DNA from: Corynebacterium crudilactis
GTDB lineage: Bacteria > Actinomycetota > Actinomycetes > Mycobacteriales > Mycobacteriaceae
Length of the DNA: 64,000 nucleotides
Reading direction: 5' to 3'
NCBI RefSeq assembly: GCF_001643015.1
Contig: NZ_CP015622.1
Coordinates: forward strand, 1,935,358 to 1,999,357
Positions 31,248 to 39,761 of the stretch are shown one piece after another (position 1 is the first letter of the stretch; each line of letters starts with the position of its first letter). The translations under genes and the position numbers were made by a program. The notes below the pieces were generated by a model. That model saw only the letters and a program-made list of their open reading frames with translations. It did not search any database and was not told where the DNA came from.

Positions 31248-33626
31248 ATGACATCAACGAGTGAGCACACGTACCAAGTTTGGCCCGGGCATGCTTATCC
31301 TTTGGGTTCAACCTACGATGGCGCTGGAACAAATTTCGCGATCTTTTCCGACGTCGCAGACCGCGTTGAGCTGTGTTTATTAGATGCAGATAATAATGAA
31401 ACCCGTATCCCTTTGGAAGAACGCGATGCCCACATTTGGCATTCTTATCTTCCTGGTGTGCAGCCGGGCCAACGCTACGGCTTCCGTGTGCACGGCCCCT
31501 GGAACCCTGATGATGGTAAACGCTGCGACCCGAACAAACTTTTAGTTGATCCCTACGCGCGTGCCTTTGATGGAGATTTTGATGGACACCCATCGTTGTT
31601 CTCCTATGACATCACCAATCCTGATGATCCCCACGGACGCAATACGGAAGACAGCATCGATCACACGATGAAATCTGTCGTGGTCAATCCGTTCTTTGAC
31701 TGGGGAAATGATCGCGCACCACGGATTCCCTACAATGAAACCGTCATCTACGAAGCCCATGTCAAGGGTATGACCATGACTCACCCGGATGTTCCAGAGG
31801 AACTCCGGGGCACCTATGCAGGCCTTGCGCACCCTACAATCATTCAGTACTTAGTTGATCTCGGCGTGACGGCCATTGAACTCATGCCCGTCCACCAGTT
31901 CCTCCAAGATGATCGTCTGCGTGACCTTGGGATGCGCAACTATTGGGGATATAACTCCTTTGGTTTCTTTGCTCCTTATACCGATTATGCAGCCAATACC
32001 AATCCAGGCGGTGCTGTAGCAGAATTTAAGGGACTTGTACGCAGCTACCACGAAGCCGGCCTAGAAGTGATTTTGGATGTGGTGTACAACCACACTGCTG
32101 AAGGCAACCACATGGGTCCAACCATTTCTTTCCGCGGCATCGACAATGAGGCTTACTACCGCTTGGTTGAGGGCGATAAGCGCCACTATATGGATTACAC
32201 CGGCACCGGTAACTCCCTTAATGTTCGCGATCCACATTCTCTCCAATTGCTCATGGATTCACTGCGCTATTGGGTCACCGAAATGCATGTCGATGGGTTC
32301 CGCTTCGATCTGGCATCCACGTTGGCGCGTGAGTTTAATGATGTTGATCGCTTGGCAACATTTTTCGATTTGGTTCAGCAAGATCCTGTTGTATCCCAGG
32401 TAAAGCTCATCGCTGAGCCATGGGATGTCGGCGAAGGCGGCTACCAGGTGGGTAATTTCCCTCCTTTGTGGACCGAGTGGAACGGTAAATACCGCGATAC
32501 TGTCCGCGATTTTTGGCGCGGCGAACCAGCCACCTTGGGCGAATTTGCTTCCCGTCTGACTGGTTCCTCTGACCTGTATGCCAACAACGGCAGGCGCCCT
32601 ACTGCATCAATCAACTTCGTTACCGCCCACGATGGCTTCACCCTTAATGATCTGGTGAGCTACAACGAGAAGCACAACATGGCTAACGGCGAAGACGGCC
32701 GTGATGGCGAATCCCACAACCGTTCGTGGAACTGTGGTGTTGAAGGCCCCACTGATGATCCGGAGATCCTGCAGCTGCGCGCACAGCAGCGCCGCAATTT
32801 CCTCACCACTTTGCTGTTATCGCAAGGCACTCCGATGTTGTCCCATGGCGATGAAATGGCTCGCACCCAAGAAGGCAATAATAACGTTTACTGCCAGGAC
32901 AATGAGTTGGCGTGGGTCAATTGGGAGCAGGCTGAAGAAAACGCAGATTTGGTGAGCTTTACCAGGCGTTTGTTGCGGATCCGCGCAAATCACCCAGTGT
33001 TTAGGCGTCGCCAATTCTTAGCGGGTGGTCCATTGGGTGCGGATGTCCGTGATCGTGATATCGCCTGGTTGGTCCCCAATGGCACGTTGATGACCCAAGA
33101 TGACTGGGATTTCACCTTCGGTAAATCTTTGCAGGTATTTTTCAACGGCGATGCCATTGAGGAGCCAGATTCCCGCGGACAAAAAATCCGCGATGATTCT
33201 TTCATCCTCATGTTCAATGCGCACTTTGAACCCATTGATTTCACGCTCCCCCCAGAGCAGTTCGGTATGAAGTGGAAATTGCTTGTCGATACCACTGAAG
33301 CTGTGGGACATCCACTGGAAGATCTCACCATCGAAGCAGGCGGCTCAATTACCGTCCCTGCGCGTTCCTCGATGCTGTTACGCCAGGTAGAAGCACCTGA
33401 TTACACCAAGCTCGATGCAAAGATTGCTGCCGATAAACGCGAATTGGAATTAGCAGCAGAAAAAGAAGCAGCGGACGCTGAAGCAGCATTGCGGTTGGAG
33501 GCAGAACAGGCAAGTGCTCAAGAATCTGAGTTAGCCCACCAGCACGGAGCTGATCTGGAGGAAGCCGATGATGTATCTGAGGAAGATCTGGACACTCCTC
33601 CAGAACAAGAATCAGATGCGCTCTAA
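31248..33626 (+). CDS. glgX: Glycogen debranching enzyme
   Basis: Hydrolyses alpha-1,6 branches of phosphorylase-limit dextrin. 792 residues: CBM48-like domain (about 10-105), then a GH13 barrel. The four GH13 regions are present: DVVYNHT near 280, DGFRFDLAS near 345 (nucleophile Asp), LIAEPWD near 388 (acid Glu) and FVTAHDG near 465. The last ~75 residues form an acidic Ala/Glu-rich predicted coiled coil outside the standard GlgX fold. It pairs functionally with glgP, and its oligosaccharide products feed TreYZ. Confidence 0.94.
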   Translation: MTSTSEHTYQVWPGHAYPLGSTYDGAGTNFAIFSDVADRVELCLLDADNNETRIPLEERDAHIWHSYLPGVQPGQRYGFRVHGPWNPDDGKRCDPNKLLVDPYARAFDGDFDGHPSLFSYDITNPDDPHGRNTEDSIDHTMKSVVVNPFFDWGNDRAPRIPYNETVIYEAHVKGMTMTHPDVPEELRGTYAGLAHPTIIQYLVDLGVTAIELMPVHQFLQDDRLRDLGMRNYWGYNSFGFFAPYTDYAANTNPGGAVAEFKGLVRSYHEAGLEVILDVVYNHTAEGNHMGPTISFRGIDNEAYYRLVEGDKRHYMDYTGTGNSLNVRDPHSLQLLMDSLRYWVTEMHVDGFRFDLASTLAREFNDVDRLATFFDLVQQDPVVSQVKLIAEPWDVGEGGYQVGNFPPLWTEWNGKYRDTVRDFWRGEPATLGEFASRLTGSSDLYANNGRRPTASINFVTAHDGFTLNDLVSYNEKHNMANGEDGRDGESHNRSWNCGVEGPTDDPEILQLRAQQRRNFLTTLLLSQGTPMLSHGDEMARTQEGNNNVYCQDNELAWVNWEQAEENADLVSFTRRLLRIRANHPVFRRRQFLAGGPLGADVRDRDIAWLVPNGTLMTQDDWDFTFGKSLQVFFNGDAIEEPDSRGQKIRDDSFILMFNAHFEPIDFTLPPEQFGMKWKLLVDTTEAVGHPLEDLTIEAGGSITVPARSSMLLRQVEAPDYTKLDAKIAADKRELELAAEKEAADAEAALRLEAEQASAQESELAHQHGADLEEADDVSEEDLDTPPEQESDAL

Positions 33627-33635
33627 GTAACTGCG

Positions 33636-33667
33636 GACACCGGATTAGCGCACGCTTGTCCGGTGTC
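33636..33667 (+). terminator. Hairpin after glgX
   Basis: GACACCGGA (33636-33644) and TCCGGTGTC (33659-33667) form a 9-bp stem just after the glgX stop. The following sequence has only a weak T-run, so efficiency is uncertain. Confidence 0.55.
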
Positions 33668-33823
33668 TCTAGTTATCAACCTCACTACAGGGAACGTCCA
33701 GCTGATTTCAGGACTTCGACGCTGGTGTTTAGCGATCTGGTTTGAGAAACCTCCGCGCGCCATCGTATTTGACCAACAACCTACCTTCTATAAGCTGCTT
33801 TGGTCTCCAGGTGAAGTAAGGTT

Positions 33824-33869
33824 AAAAAAACTGCGCGGACACCAGACTATCTGCCAGAGGGCCGCGTAG
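33824..33869 (-). terminator. Terminator overlapping the end of the ABC ATPase gene
   Basis: CTGCGCGG (33831-33838) and CCGCGTAG (33862-33869) pair with one G-U, and on the minus strand seven T residues follow. The stop codon of the ATPase gene lies in the loop. Confidence 0.65.
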
Positions 33870-34662
33870 GGATCACCACGGGACGCCCATCAACAGTGCT
33901 CACAGAGACATGTGCCGCATAGATTGTGGTGATGCGCTCTTTTGTCAACACTTCTGCAGCGCTGCCTTCGGATACTTTCTCACCATTGTTCATCATCAGC
34001 ACGCGATCGCCGTATTGAGCGGTCAGGGTCAGATCGTGCATGGCTGCTACGACGGTGAGGTCACGTCGGCGGCGGGCGGCGTCGATAAGCTCTAGTGTTT
34101 CTTGGGCATGCCCGATGTCAAGCGCGGAGGTCGGCTCGTCGAGAAGCACGATGCGCGGCTCTTGGGCCAGCGCTCGCGCGAGGCTGACTCGTTGGCGCTC
34201 ACCACCGGATAACGCACCGAGTTCGCGCTGCGCAAAGCGCTCCAAGTCAAGCTCTGCCAGGCATCGACGCACAACCTCATCATCGGCGTGCCCGGGTGCG
34301 TAGCTGTGCGGATGCCTCCCCAGCAGCACATAATCAAACACGCTGAGCCCCGCAGGAATTGTGGGATGCTGCGGCATCAGTGCCACAGTGCGCGCAAAAT
34401 ATCGGCGTTGCCGGGCAGCTTTCAGGCCAAGCGATGCCGCCAGGCCATGCTTTTCGACGCGCCCCTCTGCGATCGTTAAACTTCCCGAATCAAGTGCCAA
34501 GACTTGTGCAAGGGCATGCAGCAACGTACTTTTTCCACAGCCATTAGGGCCAACAAGGTTCAGCCACTCCCCTTGGCTTACAGAAAAACTCAAACCATTA
34601 ACAGCAGGTTGTGGTGCGTGTAGATATCGAACGCTCACATCTACACATTCAATAATCGACAT
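33847..34662 (-). CDS. ABC importer ATPase, siderophore/heme/cobalamin type
   Basis: FecE/BtuD-like ATPase of 271 residues: Walker A GPNGCGKSTL near 38, Q-loop MPQHP near 95, signature LSGGERQRVSLARAL near 148, Walker B RIVLLDEPTSALD near 168 and H-loop AAMHD near 205. It energises the FecCD-type permease encoded just upstream (start abuts the permease stop) and the lipoprotein beyond it. The cargo, a ferric siderophore, heme or vitamin B12, cannot be settled from the ATPase. Confidence 0.9.
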   Translation of the reverse strand: MSIIECVDVSVRYLHAPQPAVNGLSFSVSQGEWLNLVGPNGCGKSTLLHALAQVLALDSGSLTIAEGRVEKHGLAASLGLKAARQRRYFARTVALMPQHPTIPAGLSVFDYVLLGRHPHSYAPGHADDEVVRRCLAELDLERFAQRELGALSGGERQRVSLARALAQEPRIVLLDEPTSALDIGHAQETLELIDAARRRRDLTVVAAMHDLTLTAQYGDRVLMMNNGEKVSEGSAAEVLTKERITTIYAAHVSVSTVDGRPVVIPTRPSGR

Positions 34663-35703
34663 TTATTCCCCTTTGACCACGGCACGTGGCCTGCTGGTTC
34701 TACGCAAAATGAACAAGAAGAACGGGGCACCAATGGCAGCGGTCACCACACCGACGGGCAATTCCTGAGGTGCCATCAATGTGCGTCCGGCAGTATCTGC
34801 CAACACGAGGAAAATAGCCCCCCACACCAAAGATAACGGCAGCAACATGCGATGCCCTGAACCCACAATGAGGCGCAAAGCATGCGGAACGATAATGCCA
34901 ACGAACCCGATTAAACCAGAGATGGATACCACTGCAGCCGTGCCGAGCGTGGCCACGAGCACCACGCCGATACGCACAAGACCGGGATCAACGCCCAAAG
35001 TACGAGCCTCAATATCTCCCACTGCCATCACATCCAGCAACCGCGCACACGCCATGATCACCGTGGCGCACAGACCTGCAACAATCCCAACAATGACAAT
35101 CGATGACCAGGCGGTGACATTGAGGTTGCCCAGCATCCAGACATAAACCTGCGCAACAGTATCGATGTGTCGCTGTTGAATATACGTCTGAATCGAACTG
35201 GCGAAAGCCGCGACTGCCACACCTGCCAAAATAACCACCGTGGCAGAAGATCCCTGACCGACTCCCCTGCTGACCACGATCGTTGCTGCTACTGCAGCCA
35301 CTCCGCCGAGAAATGCTGCACCAATCACGCCCACATTAGATGCCGATATTCCTAGAACAGTGCCTCCAACAATCACTAGCGTAACGCCCAAACCAGCCCC
35401 TGCCGACACGCCTAAAAGATAGGGATCCGCCAACGGATTCCGAAATACTGCCTGATAGGCCGCACCAGAAATAGCAAGTGTTCCGCCAACAATGATCGCC
35501 GTGATGATACGCGGTAGCCGGATATCAAAAAAGATGGCCTGTTCCCGGGCACTTAAGCTATCCTGCCCACTGATATGTGCAAACACCGCCGTGGGCTGGA
35601 GATCAATCACGCCACTAAAACCTGCAAACAACACCACTAACCCCAAGATCACGACCGATAAAGCGGTAGCCATCAGGGGGTTGTTGAGGAATTTTTTTAC
35701 CAC
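34663..35703 (-). CDS. FecCD-family permease of a siderophore/heme/cobalamin ABC importer
   Basis: A membrane subunit of about ten helices, 346 residues. Typical FecCD blocks are RLPRIITAIIVGGTLAISGAAYQAVFRNPLADPYLLGVSAGAGLG near 48-92 (noted here in pieces: RLPR, GAAYQ, NPLADP), GIVAGL in the middle and GFVGIIVPHALRLIVG near 275. A single gene suggests a homodimeric channel. It is located between the binding lipoprotein (18 bp gap) and the ATPase. Confidence 0.92.
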   Translation of the reverse strand: MVKKFLNNPLMATALSVVILGLVVLFAGFSGVIDLQPTAVFAHISGQDSLSAREQAIFFDIRLPRIITAIIVGGTLAISGAAYQAVFRNPLADPYLLGVSAGAGLGVTLVIVGGTVLGISASNVGVIGAAFLGGVAAVAATIVVSRGVGQGSSATVVILAGVAVAAFASSIQTYIQQRHIDTVAQVYVWMLGNLNVTAWSSIVIVGIVAGLCATVIMACARLLDVMAVGDIEARTLGVDPGLVRIGVVLVATLGTAAVVSISGLIGFVGIIVPHALRLIVGSGHRMLLPLSLVWGAIFLVLADTAGRTLMAPQELPVGVVTAAIGAPFFLFILRRTSRPRAVVKGE

Positions 35704-35721
35704 TGTGTGTAGTTAAACTTT

Positions 35722-36702
35722 TTACGCAGCTGCAGGTTCTGCATCTGCAAGCTGATTCAGCTGTGCTGCGATATCTTCCACTAACTGAGAAACGCGTGGT
35801 CCCCAGCGAGAAGCAATATCCTCATCCAGCACGTAAATTCGATCATTGATCACTGCATCCACGGTGTTCCAGCCAGGTCGTGCTGCGATATCTTCTGCAG
35901 TCAGGTTCTCTGATGTGGCATCACTTAAGAAAATAAGATCTGGGTTTGCGGCAATCACTGCTTCATTAGAGAGCTGTGGGTAGGCATCGCCGCCTTGGGC
36001 GATAGAAGTCAGTCCAAACATCGCATACACCTGGCCGATGTAGGTTTGGTCAGAAACTGTGAACAAATCACTTCCCAGTTCATGGAAATAGCTCAAGCCT
36101 TGTTCTTTTAGCTCATCAGGAATGGTTGCCAGGGCAGCGTCAATATCTGCTTTCATACCGTCAACCACATCGTGTGCTTGTTCCTCATGGCCGGTGGCAA
36201 GACCGACTTGTTCAATCTGTGTGTAGGTGGAATCCACATTGTCTGCGGCGGGAATGACCAAAGCATCTACCCCAGCAGCGTCCAATCCGCTCAGAATAGA
36301 ATCATCAAATGATGCTAAAACCACCAAATCTGGATCATAATCCAGGATTGACTCTATATTAGGTGTGTAACCAGAAAGACCTTCCACCAGTGGTGCTTCT
36401 ACCGGATAGGTGGAGTACTCATCTACAGCAATAACCTGCGACCCAGCGCCCACGGCAAACAGTGTTTCAGTGATTGCCGGCGAGAGGCTCACGATGCGTT
36501 CTGGTTGATCCTCAATCGTTACTGGCAGTTCTGGGGAAAAGGTCACCGTGACAGGAAAACCTTCTTGGCTTTGTGCCGGCGCCTTGGAAGCCTCAGAATC
36601 AACCGCTTCATCATTGGTGGTGCTGCTACACCCTGCTAGCAAAACTGTTGCTAAAAGCGCTGAAAGTCCGGCGGTGAAGCGTGATGCTGTGGTAGAAACC
36701 AT
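35722..36702 (-). CDS. Substrate-binding lipoprotein of the iron/heme/cobalamin ABC importer
   Basis: A class III binding protein of 326 residues from ATG 36702, with signal peptide and lipobox LAGC near residues 21-24. Two Rossmann-like lobes are visible: ERIVSLSPAITETLFAVGAGSQV near 65 and the helix-bridge region GYTPNIESILDYDPDLV near 110, characteristic of BtuF/FhuD/HmuT-type proteins. Surface-anchored after Lgt processing. No clear DtxR box was seen upstream. An inverted repeat covers its likely -35 region, next to an HxlR regulator gene. Confidence 0.88.
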   Translation of the reverse strand: MVSTTASRFTAGLSALLATVLLAGCSSTTNDEAVDSEASKAPAQSQEGFPVTVTFSPELPVTIEDQPERIVSLSPAITETLFAVGAGSQVIAVDEYSTYPVEAPLVEGLSGYTPNIESILDYDPDLVVLASFDDSILSGLDAAGVDALVIPAADNVDSTYTQIEQVGLATGHEEQAHDVVDGMKADIDAALATIPDELKEQGLSYFHELGSDLFTVSDQTYIGQVYAMFGLTSIAQGGDAYPQLSNEAVIAANPDLIFLSDATSENLTAEDIAARPGWNTVDAVINDRIYVLDEDIASRWGPRVSQLVEDIAAQLNQLADAEPAAA

Positions 36703-36762
36703 GAAGATACACGGCCCTTCTTCTATTGGATTTGTCCACAACATCTTAGCCTGTCGAAACCT

Positions 36763-36777
36763 CAGTACTTAATACTG
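36763..36777 (-). promoter_or_regulatory. Palindromic site upstream of the iron-type binding protein
   Basis: CAGTA-CTTAA-TACTG, an inverted repeat of 5-bp arms with a nearly symmetric centre. On the minus strand a candidate -10 (TAAGAT) lies downstream, putting the palindrome at the -35 position. The neighbouring HxlR protein is the obvious candidate to bind. Inference. Confidence 0.4.
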
Positions 36778-36817
36778 GATCCAGCTCAGCACCTGTACAG
36801 CTCAGCGAAAATAGGCA

Positions 36818-37279
36818 CTACGCAGAGCGGTAGGCTTCTACTTCTTCAATGTTTTCCACTGCCCAGTGATACATGGCACGGCACGGCTCAATTACTGAAG
36901 TACCCAGCTCAGTGAGCTGGTAATCAACACGTGGAGGAACAACAGCGTGAGAAGTACGAGTAACCAAGCCATCTTCCACCAAAACGCTTAGACGCTGGGT
37001 CAGCATTTTCGGGGTAATGCCTTGCACTTGATCTTTGATCTCACCGTTGCGTAAAGCACCATTGGCCATGCTGAGCAGAATCAACACTGCCCATTTGTCG
37101 CTGATGGTATCGAGCAGATTGCGGCTCGGACAGTTCTTTTTAAAAGGTGTCACTGAATCAGCCTGGGCTGATTTCCGCTTTGCATCACGAATATCGGTGA
37201 CGGTAGCTTCCCTGGTGTTTCCAGCCATCACTGTCTGCGTAGCCTCGGCCACTGTGACTTGCTCAAACTCTGCGTTCAT
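36818..37279 (-). CDS. HxlR-family transcriptional regulator
   Basis: A winged-helix regulator of 153 residues. The HxlR core starts at NCPSRNLLDTISDKWAVLIL (about 48-67), with the conserved cysteine that senses oxidants or electrophiles in several members. GITPKMLTQRLSVLVEDGLV is the recognition helix region (about 88-107) and VDYQLTELG the wing. The N-terminal 45 residues are a variable extension, and a later Met could be the start. It sits just upstream of the importer operon in the same orientation and may control it or itself. Confidence 0.85.
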   Translation of the reverse strand: MNAEFEQVTVAEATQTVMAGNTREATVTDIRDAKRKSAQADSVTPFKKNCPSRNLLDTISDKWAVLILLSMANGALRNGEIKDQVQGITPKMLTQRLSVLVEDGLVTRTSHAVVPPRVDYQLTELGTSVIEPCRAMYHWAVENIEEVEAYRSA

Positions 37280-37554
37280 TGAAAAGCTCTTTCATCATTA
37301 AAACTGAAGTGGTCCGACTCTTTAATCTCCACCACCAAAGGTGGGTGCCAGATCGGAGTTCCTAATTTAAGTCCCTGATACCTAATGCGTCGTGATTTTT
37401 CCCCTGCGCGTTACATAATCGACAAGAGTTGATTTGATTGTTATTTTCTTCGCAGCTTTTACCAATCTTATCGACAACCCCCGGCGCGCTTATTTGATGT
37501 CCGATGCACCTAGTAGGGTGGTGTCCATTGATTCAGATCGAAAGGACCACACCT

Positions 37555-38970
37555 GTGATCGCGGCACACGGCGCATCCATCTCTTTGGATGATTCCACTC
37601 TTACCCTTAACTACTCTCCCCTTTTGGCTGCTCTTTCCCAGTCCAGCGCACAGACGGAATCTGTTGATCTTTCTCAGGTCAGCGGTGTGTCAGTGCAGGA
37701 GCCTACTGCGTATACGCATGGTGTTTTAACCTTGGAAGGAACTGGTGGCGGCATCTCCAAAGCCATTAAGTTCGCACCAAATACTGTGGCTGATCTGTCT
37801 GCGCTTGCAGCGGATATCGAGGCAGTGTTGAAGGGGGAAAAACCACGCAATATCGGTGGTCACACCCCAGCAGATGATCTTCCAGCGTCAGTGTTGGGTC
37901 TAGATTTTGTGGGCTTTGATGTGGAAACTGCCAATGATGATTGGGGGTCTATTTGCCAGATTGGTTTGGTGAAATACAAGGATGGCCTTGAAGAATCATC
38001 TGTGTCTTGGCTGTGTACTCCGCCACCAAGCTTGAATGTCTTCAACGAGATCAATATTGGTATCCATGGCATTACCCCGGAGATGGTCGCGGAGCAGCCA
38101 AGTTTTGCTGATCTGGTGCCTCAAATGGTGAATTTCGTTGGTGAGCTTCCGCTCGTTGCGCATAATGCACAATTTGATTTCACTGCGCTGTTCCGTGCTT
38201 GTGCCGCTTCTGGTCTCCAGGTTCCAGAAATGATGTACGGCTGTTCGCTTACCCTTGCGCGCAATGAAAAACTTCCAGTGGAAAACCATAAGCTGCCCAC
38301 AGTGGCCAGCCATCTTGGGTTTGAGCTAAAAAACCATCATGATGCCACAGAAGATGCGCGTGCCTGTGCAGCAATCACCATTGCGTTAGCCCAGCGCCAT
38401 AATTTTGAGGGAAGCTTTGTTGATTTCGTCCATAGCCGTGGGTTTACTCTCGGCACTGTGGATAGTGAGAAGGTTTACCCTGTCTTAAAAGATCGCTCCG
38501 GGGCAAATGTTGTGTTGCAGCGCCGTCGCTTGGGCTTAGATAAATCTGCCGGTTCCGCAGAGGTGCAGTCTGCAGCAGTTGAACCTGCGTGGGAATTTCC
38601 TGCGGCTGCGCCTAAGAAGAAAACTCAACGCCGTGCTCCATGGGACAAGGTGGCAACACCTGAAGTAATTCCTGATCCTAATCCAGATGCGGATCCTGCC
38701 AGCATTCTGTTTGGGCACAATGTCACTCTCACGGGAGATTTTGAACCCTATGAAAAGGGTGACCTGTGGCAGAAAATTGCAGATCAAGGTGCACTTATTG
38801 GTAAGAATGTCACCAAGAAAACCACCATTTTAGTGGCAGGTCCTTGGACGAGTATCACCAGTAAGCAAAAGCGTGCAGAAGAGCTGAAAGAAAAGGGACA
38901 AGACATTCAAATTTGGACTGAGAAGCAGCTATTTACAGCGCTTGGTCTTGATGAACAACCCCCGTTCTAG
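37555..38970 (+). CDS. DEDDh 3'-5' exonuclease with BRCT domain (PolIII epsilon-like)
   Basis: 471 residues from GTG 37555 with ribosome site GAAAGGA. An N-terminal PH-like or unknown domain (1-100) is followed by an RNase T/epsilon exonuclease domain: GFDVETANDDWG (Asp, Glu) near 120, LPLVAHNAQFDF near 200 and HHDATEDARA near 260 complete the DEDDh set. A basic linker leads to a C-terminal BRCT domain (about 385-465, starting ILFGHNVTLTGDFEPYEKGDLWQKIADQG; cut to key parts NVTLTGDF and AELKEKG). A role in DNA repair or proofreading is inferred; corynebacterial relatives are annotated as DNA polymerase III epsilon-like. Confidence 0.88.
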   Translation: MIAAHGASISLDDSTLTLNYSPLLAALSQSSAQTESVDLSQVSGVSVQEPTAYTHGVLTLEGTGGGISKAIKFAPNTVADLSALAADIEAVLKGEKPRNIGGHTPADDLPASVLGLDFVGFDVETANDDWGSICQIGLVKYKDGLEESSVSWLCTPPPSLNVFNEINIGIHGITPEMVAEQPSFADLVPQMVNFVGELPLVAHNAQFDFTALFRACAASGLQVPEMMYGCSLTLARNEKLPVENHKLPTVASHLGFELKNHHDATEDARACAAITIALAQRHNFEGSFVDFVHSRGFTLGTVDSEKVYPVLKDRSGANVVLQRRRLGLDKSAGSAEVQSAAVEPAWEFPAAAPKKKTQRRAPWDKVATPEVIPDPNPDADPASILFGHNVTLTGDFEPYEKGDLWQKIADQGALIGKNVTKKTTILVAGPWTSITSKQKRAEELKEKGQDIQIWTEKQLFTALGLDEQPPF

Positions 38971-39015
38971 AAAAACTTTTGCATAATTGGGAACCTAAAC
39001 GCCCTTTTCACAGTC

Positions 39016-39053
39016 CAATCCCTTTAAGAGATAAATTTTTTCTAAGGGGATTG
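39016..39053 (+). promoter_or_regulatory. Hairpin that would bury the ribosome site of the next gene
   Basis: An 11-bp stem with one G-U pair, 39016-39026 against 39043-39053, encloses a 16-base loop. The 3' arm contains AAGGGG, the only Shine-Dalgarno candidate for the ATG at 39058. The folded mRNA would block initiation. It could be a riboregulator or thermosensor-like switch, or simply the exonuclease terminator. Confidence 0.4.
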
Positions 39054-39057
39054 AGAG

Positions 39058-39678
39058 ATGAACACACAAACGTTGATGGTGGTTCGTGCAGCCACCATCC
39101 AGCCTCGGCTGCGTAACCGGCAGTGGACACACACCACACGTTTAAGCACTGACGGTTTTTGTGATAAACCAGCCACCCTGAATCTTTCCCATGACCTGTT
39201 CATGGGAATGGTCAATGGACAGGCAACGATCAGCTATCGAGCACTAGCTGAAATGGGACTATCCACCAGGCAAGCCTGGGATCAGGCTGCACATAATTTA
39301 GTCCAAGCAGCTACCACCCCTGAGGGAATTCGCTTTGATTTGCGTGATGGGGTCACTACCACGCGTATTTCTTCCCCATCACTACAGATAAGAGTTCCTG
39401 GTGCACCGATGACAGCGTGGTTAACTCATCCCAGGACTTTTTCTTTAGTAAATCGGCACCTAGAACTGCGCCTGGGTCCAGCACCGCTATATTTAGCCCC
39501 TACTGCAGACACGCTTATTGCCCTTCCTGCAGGTTCTCTATATATGGGCCAATTTGAATTATGGGCGCGCAGCTTTCTTAAACAAAGCGGAAAAGAGGGA
39601 GTCGTCGACAAGCTTCTTATTTATAGGCACGGATTCCCGGCCCCTTATCAGCCAGCCCATATGGCGCTGGCGGCTTAA
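39058..39678 (+). CDS. Corynebacterial protein of unknown function, 206 aa
   Basis: A basic soluble protein with an N-terminal MNTQTLMVVRAATIQPRLR, a helical region around residues 60-85 and a beta-rich C-terminal half. There is no signal peptide or membrane helix. Similar genes between the exonuclease and treY occur in C. glutamicum, as I recall, without assigned function. The start ATG 39058 has a good AAGGGG site, which is buried in a predicted hairpin. It precedes treY by 83 bp and could share its transcript. Confidence 0.7.
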   Translation: MNTQTLMVVRAATIQPRLRNRQWTHTTRLSTDGFCDKPATLNLSHDLFMGMVNGQATISYRALAEMGLSTRQAWDQAAHNLVQAATTPEGIRFDLRDGVTTTRISSPSLQIRVPGAPMTAWLTHPRTFSLVNRHLELRLGPAPLYLAPTADTLIALPAGSLYMGQFELWARSFLKQSGKEGVVDKLLIYRHGFPAPYQPAHMALAA

Positions 39679-39761
39679 AGTTTTACGACGCCGATGAAGC
39701 ATTCTCACTAAGATCAAGGGCGTACCGTACGATTGTGCAAAACTTTTAAGGATGTATTTTC

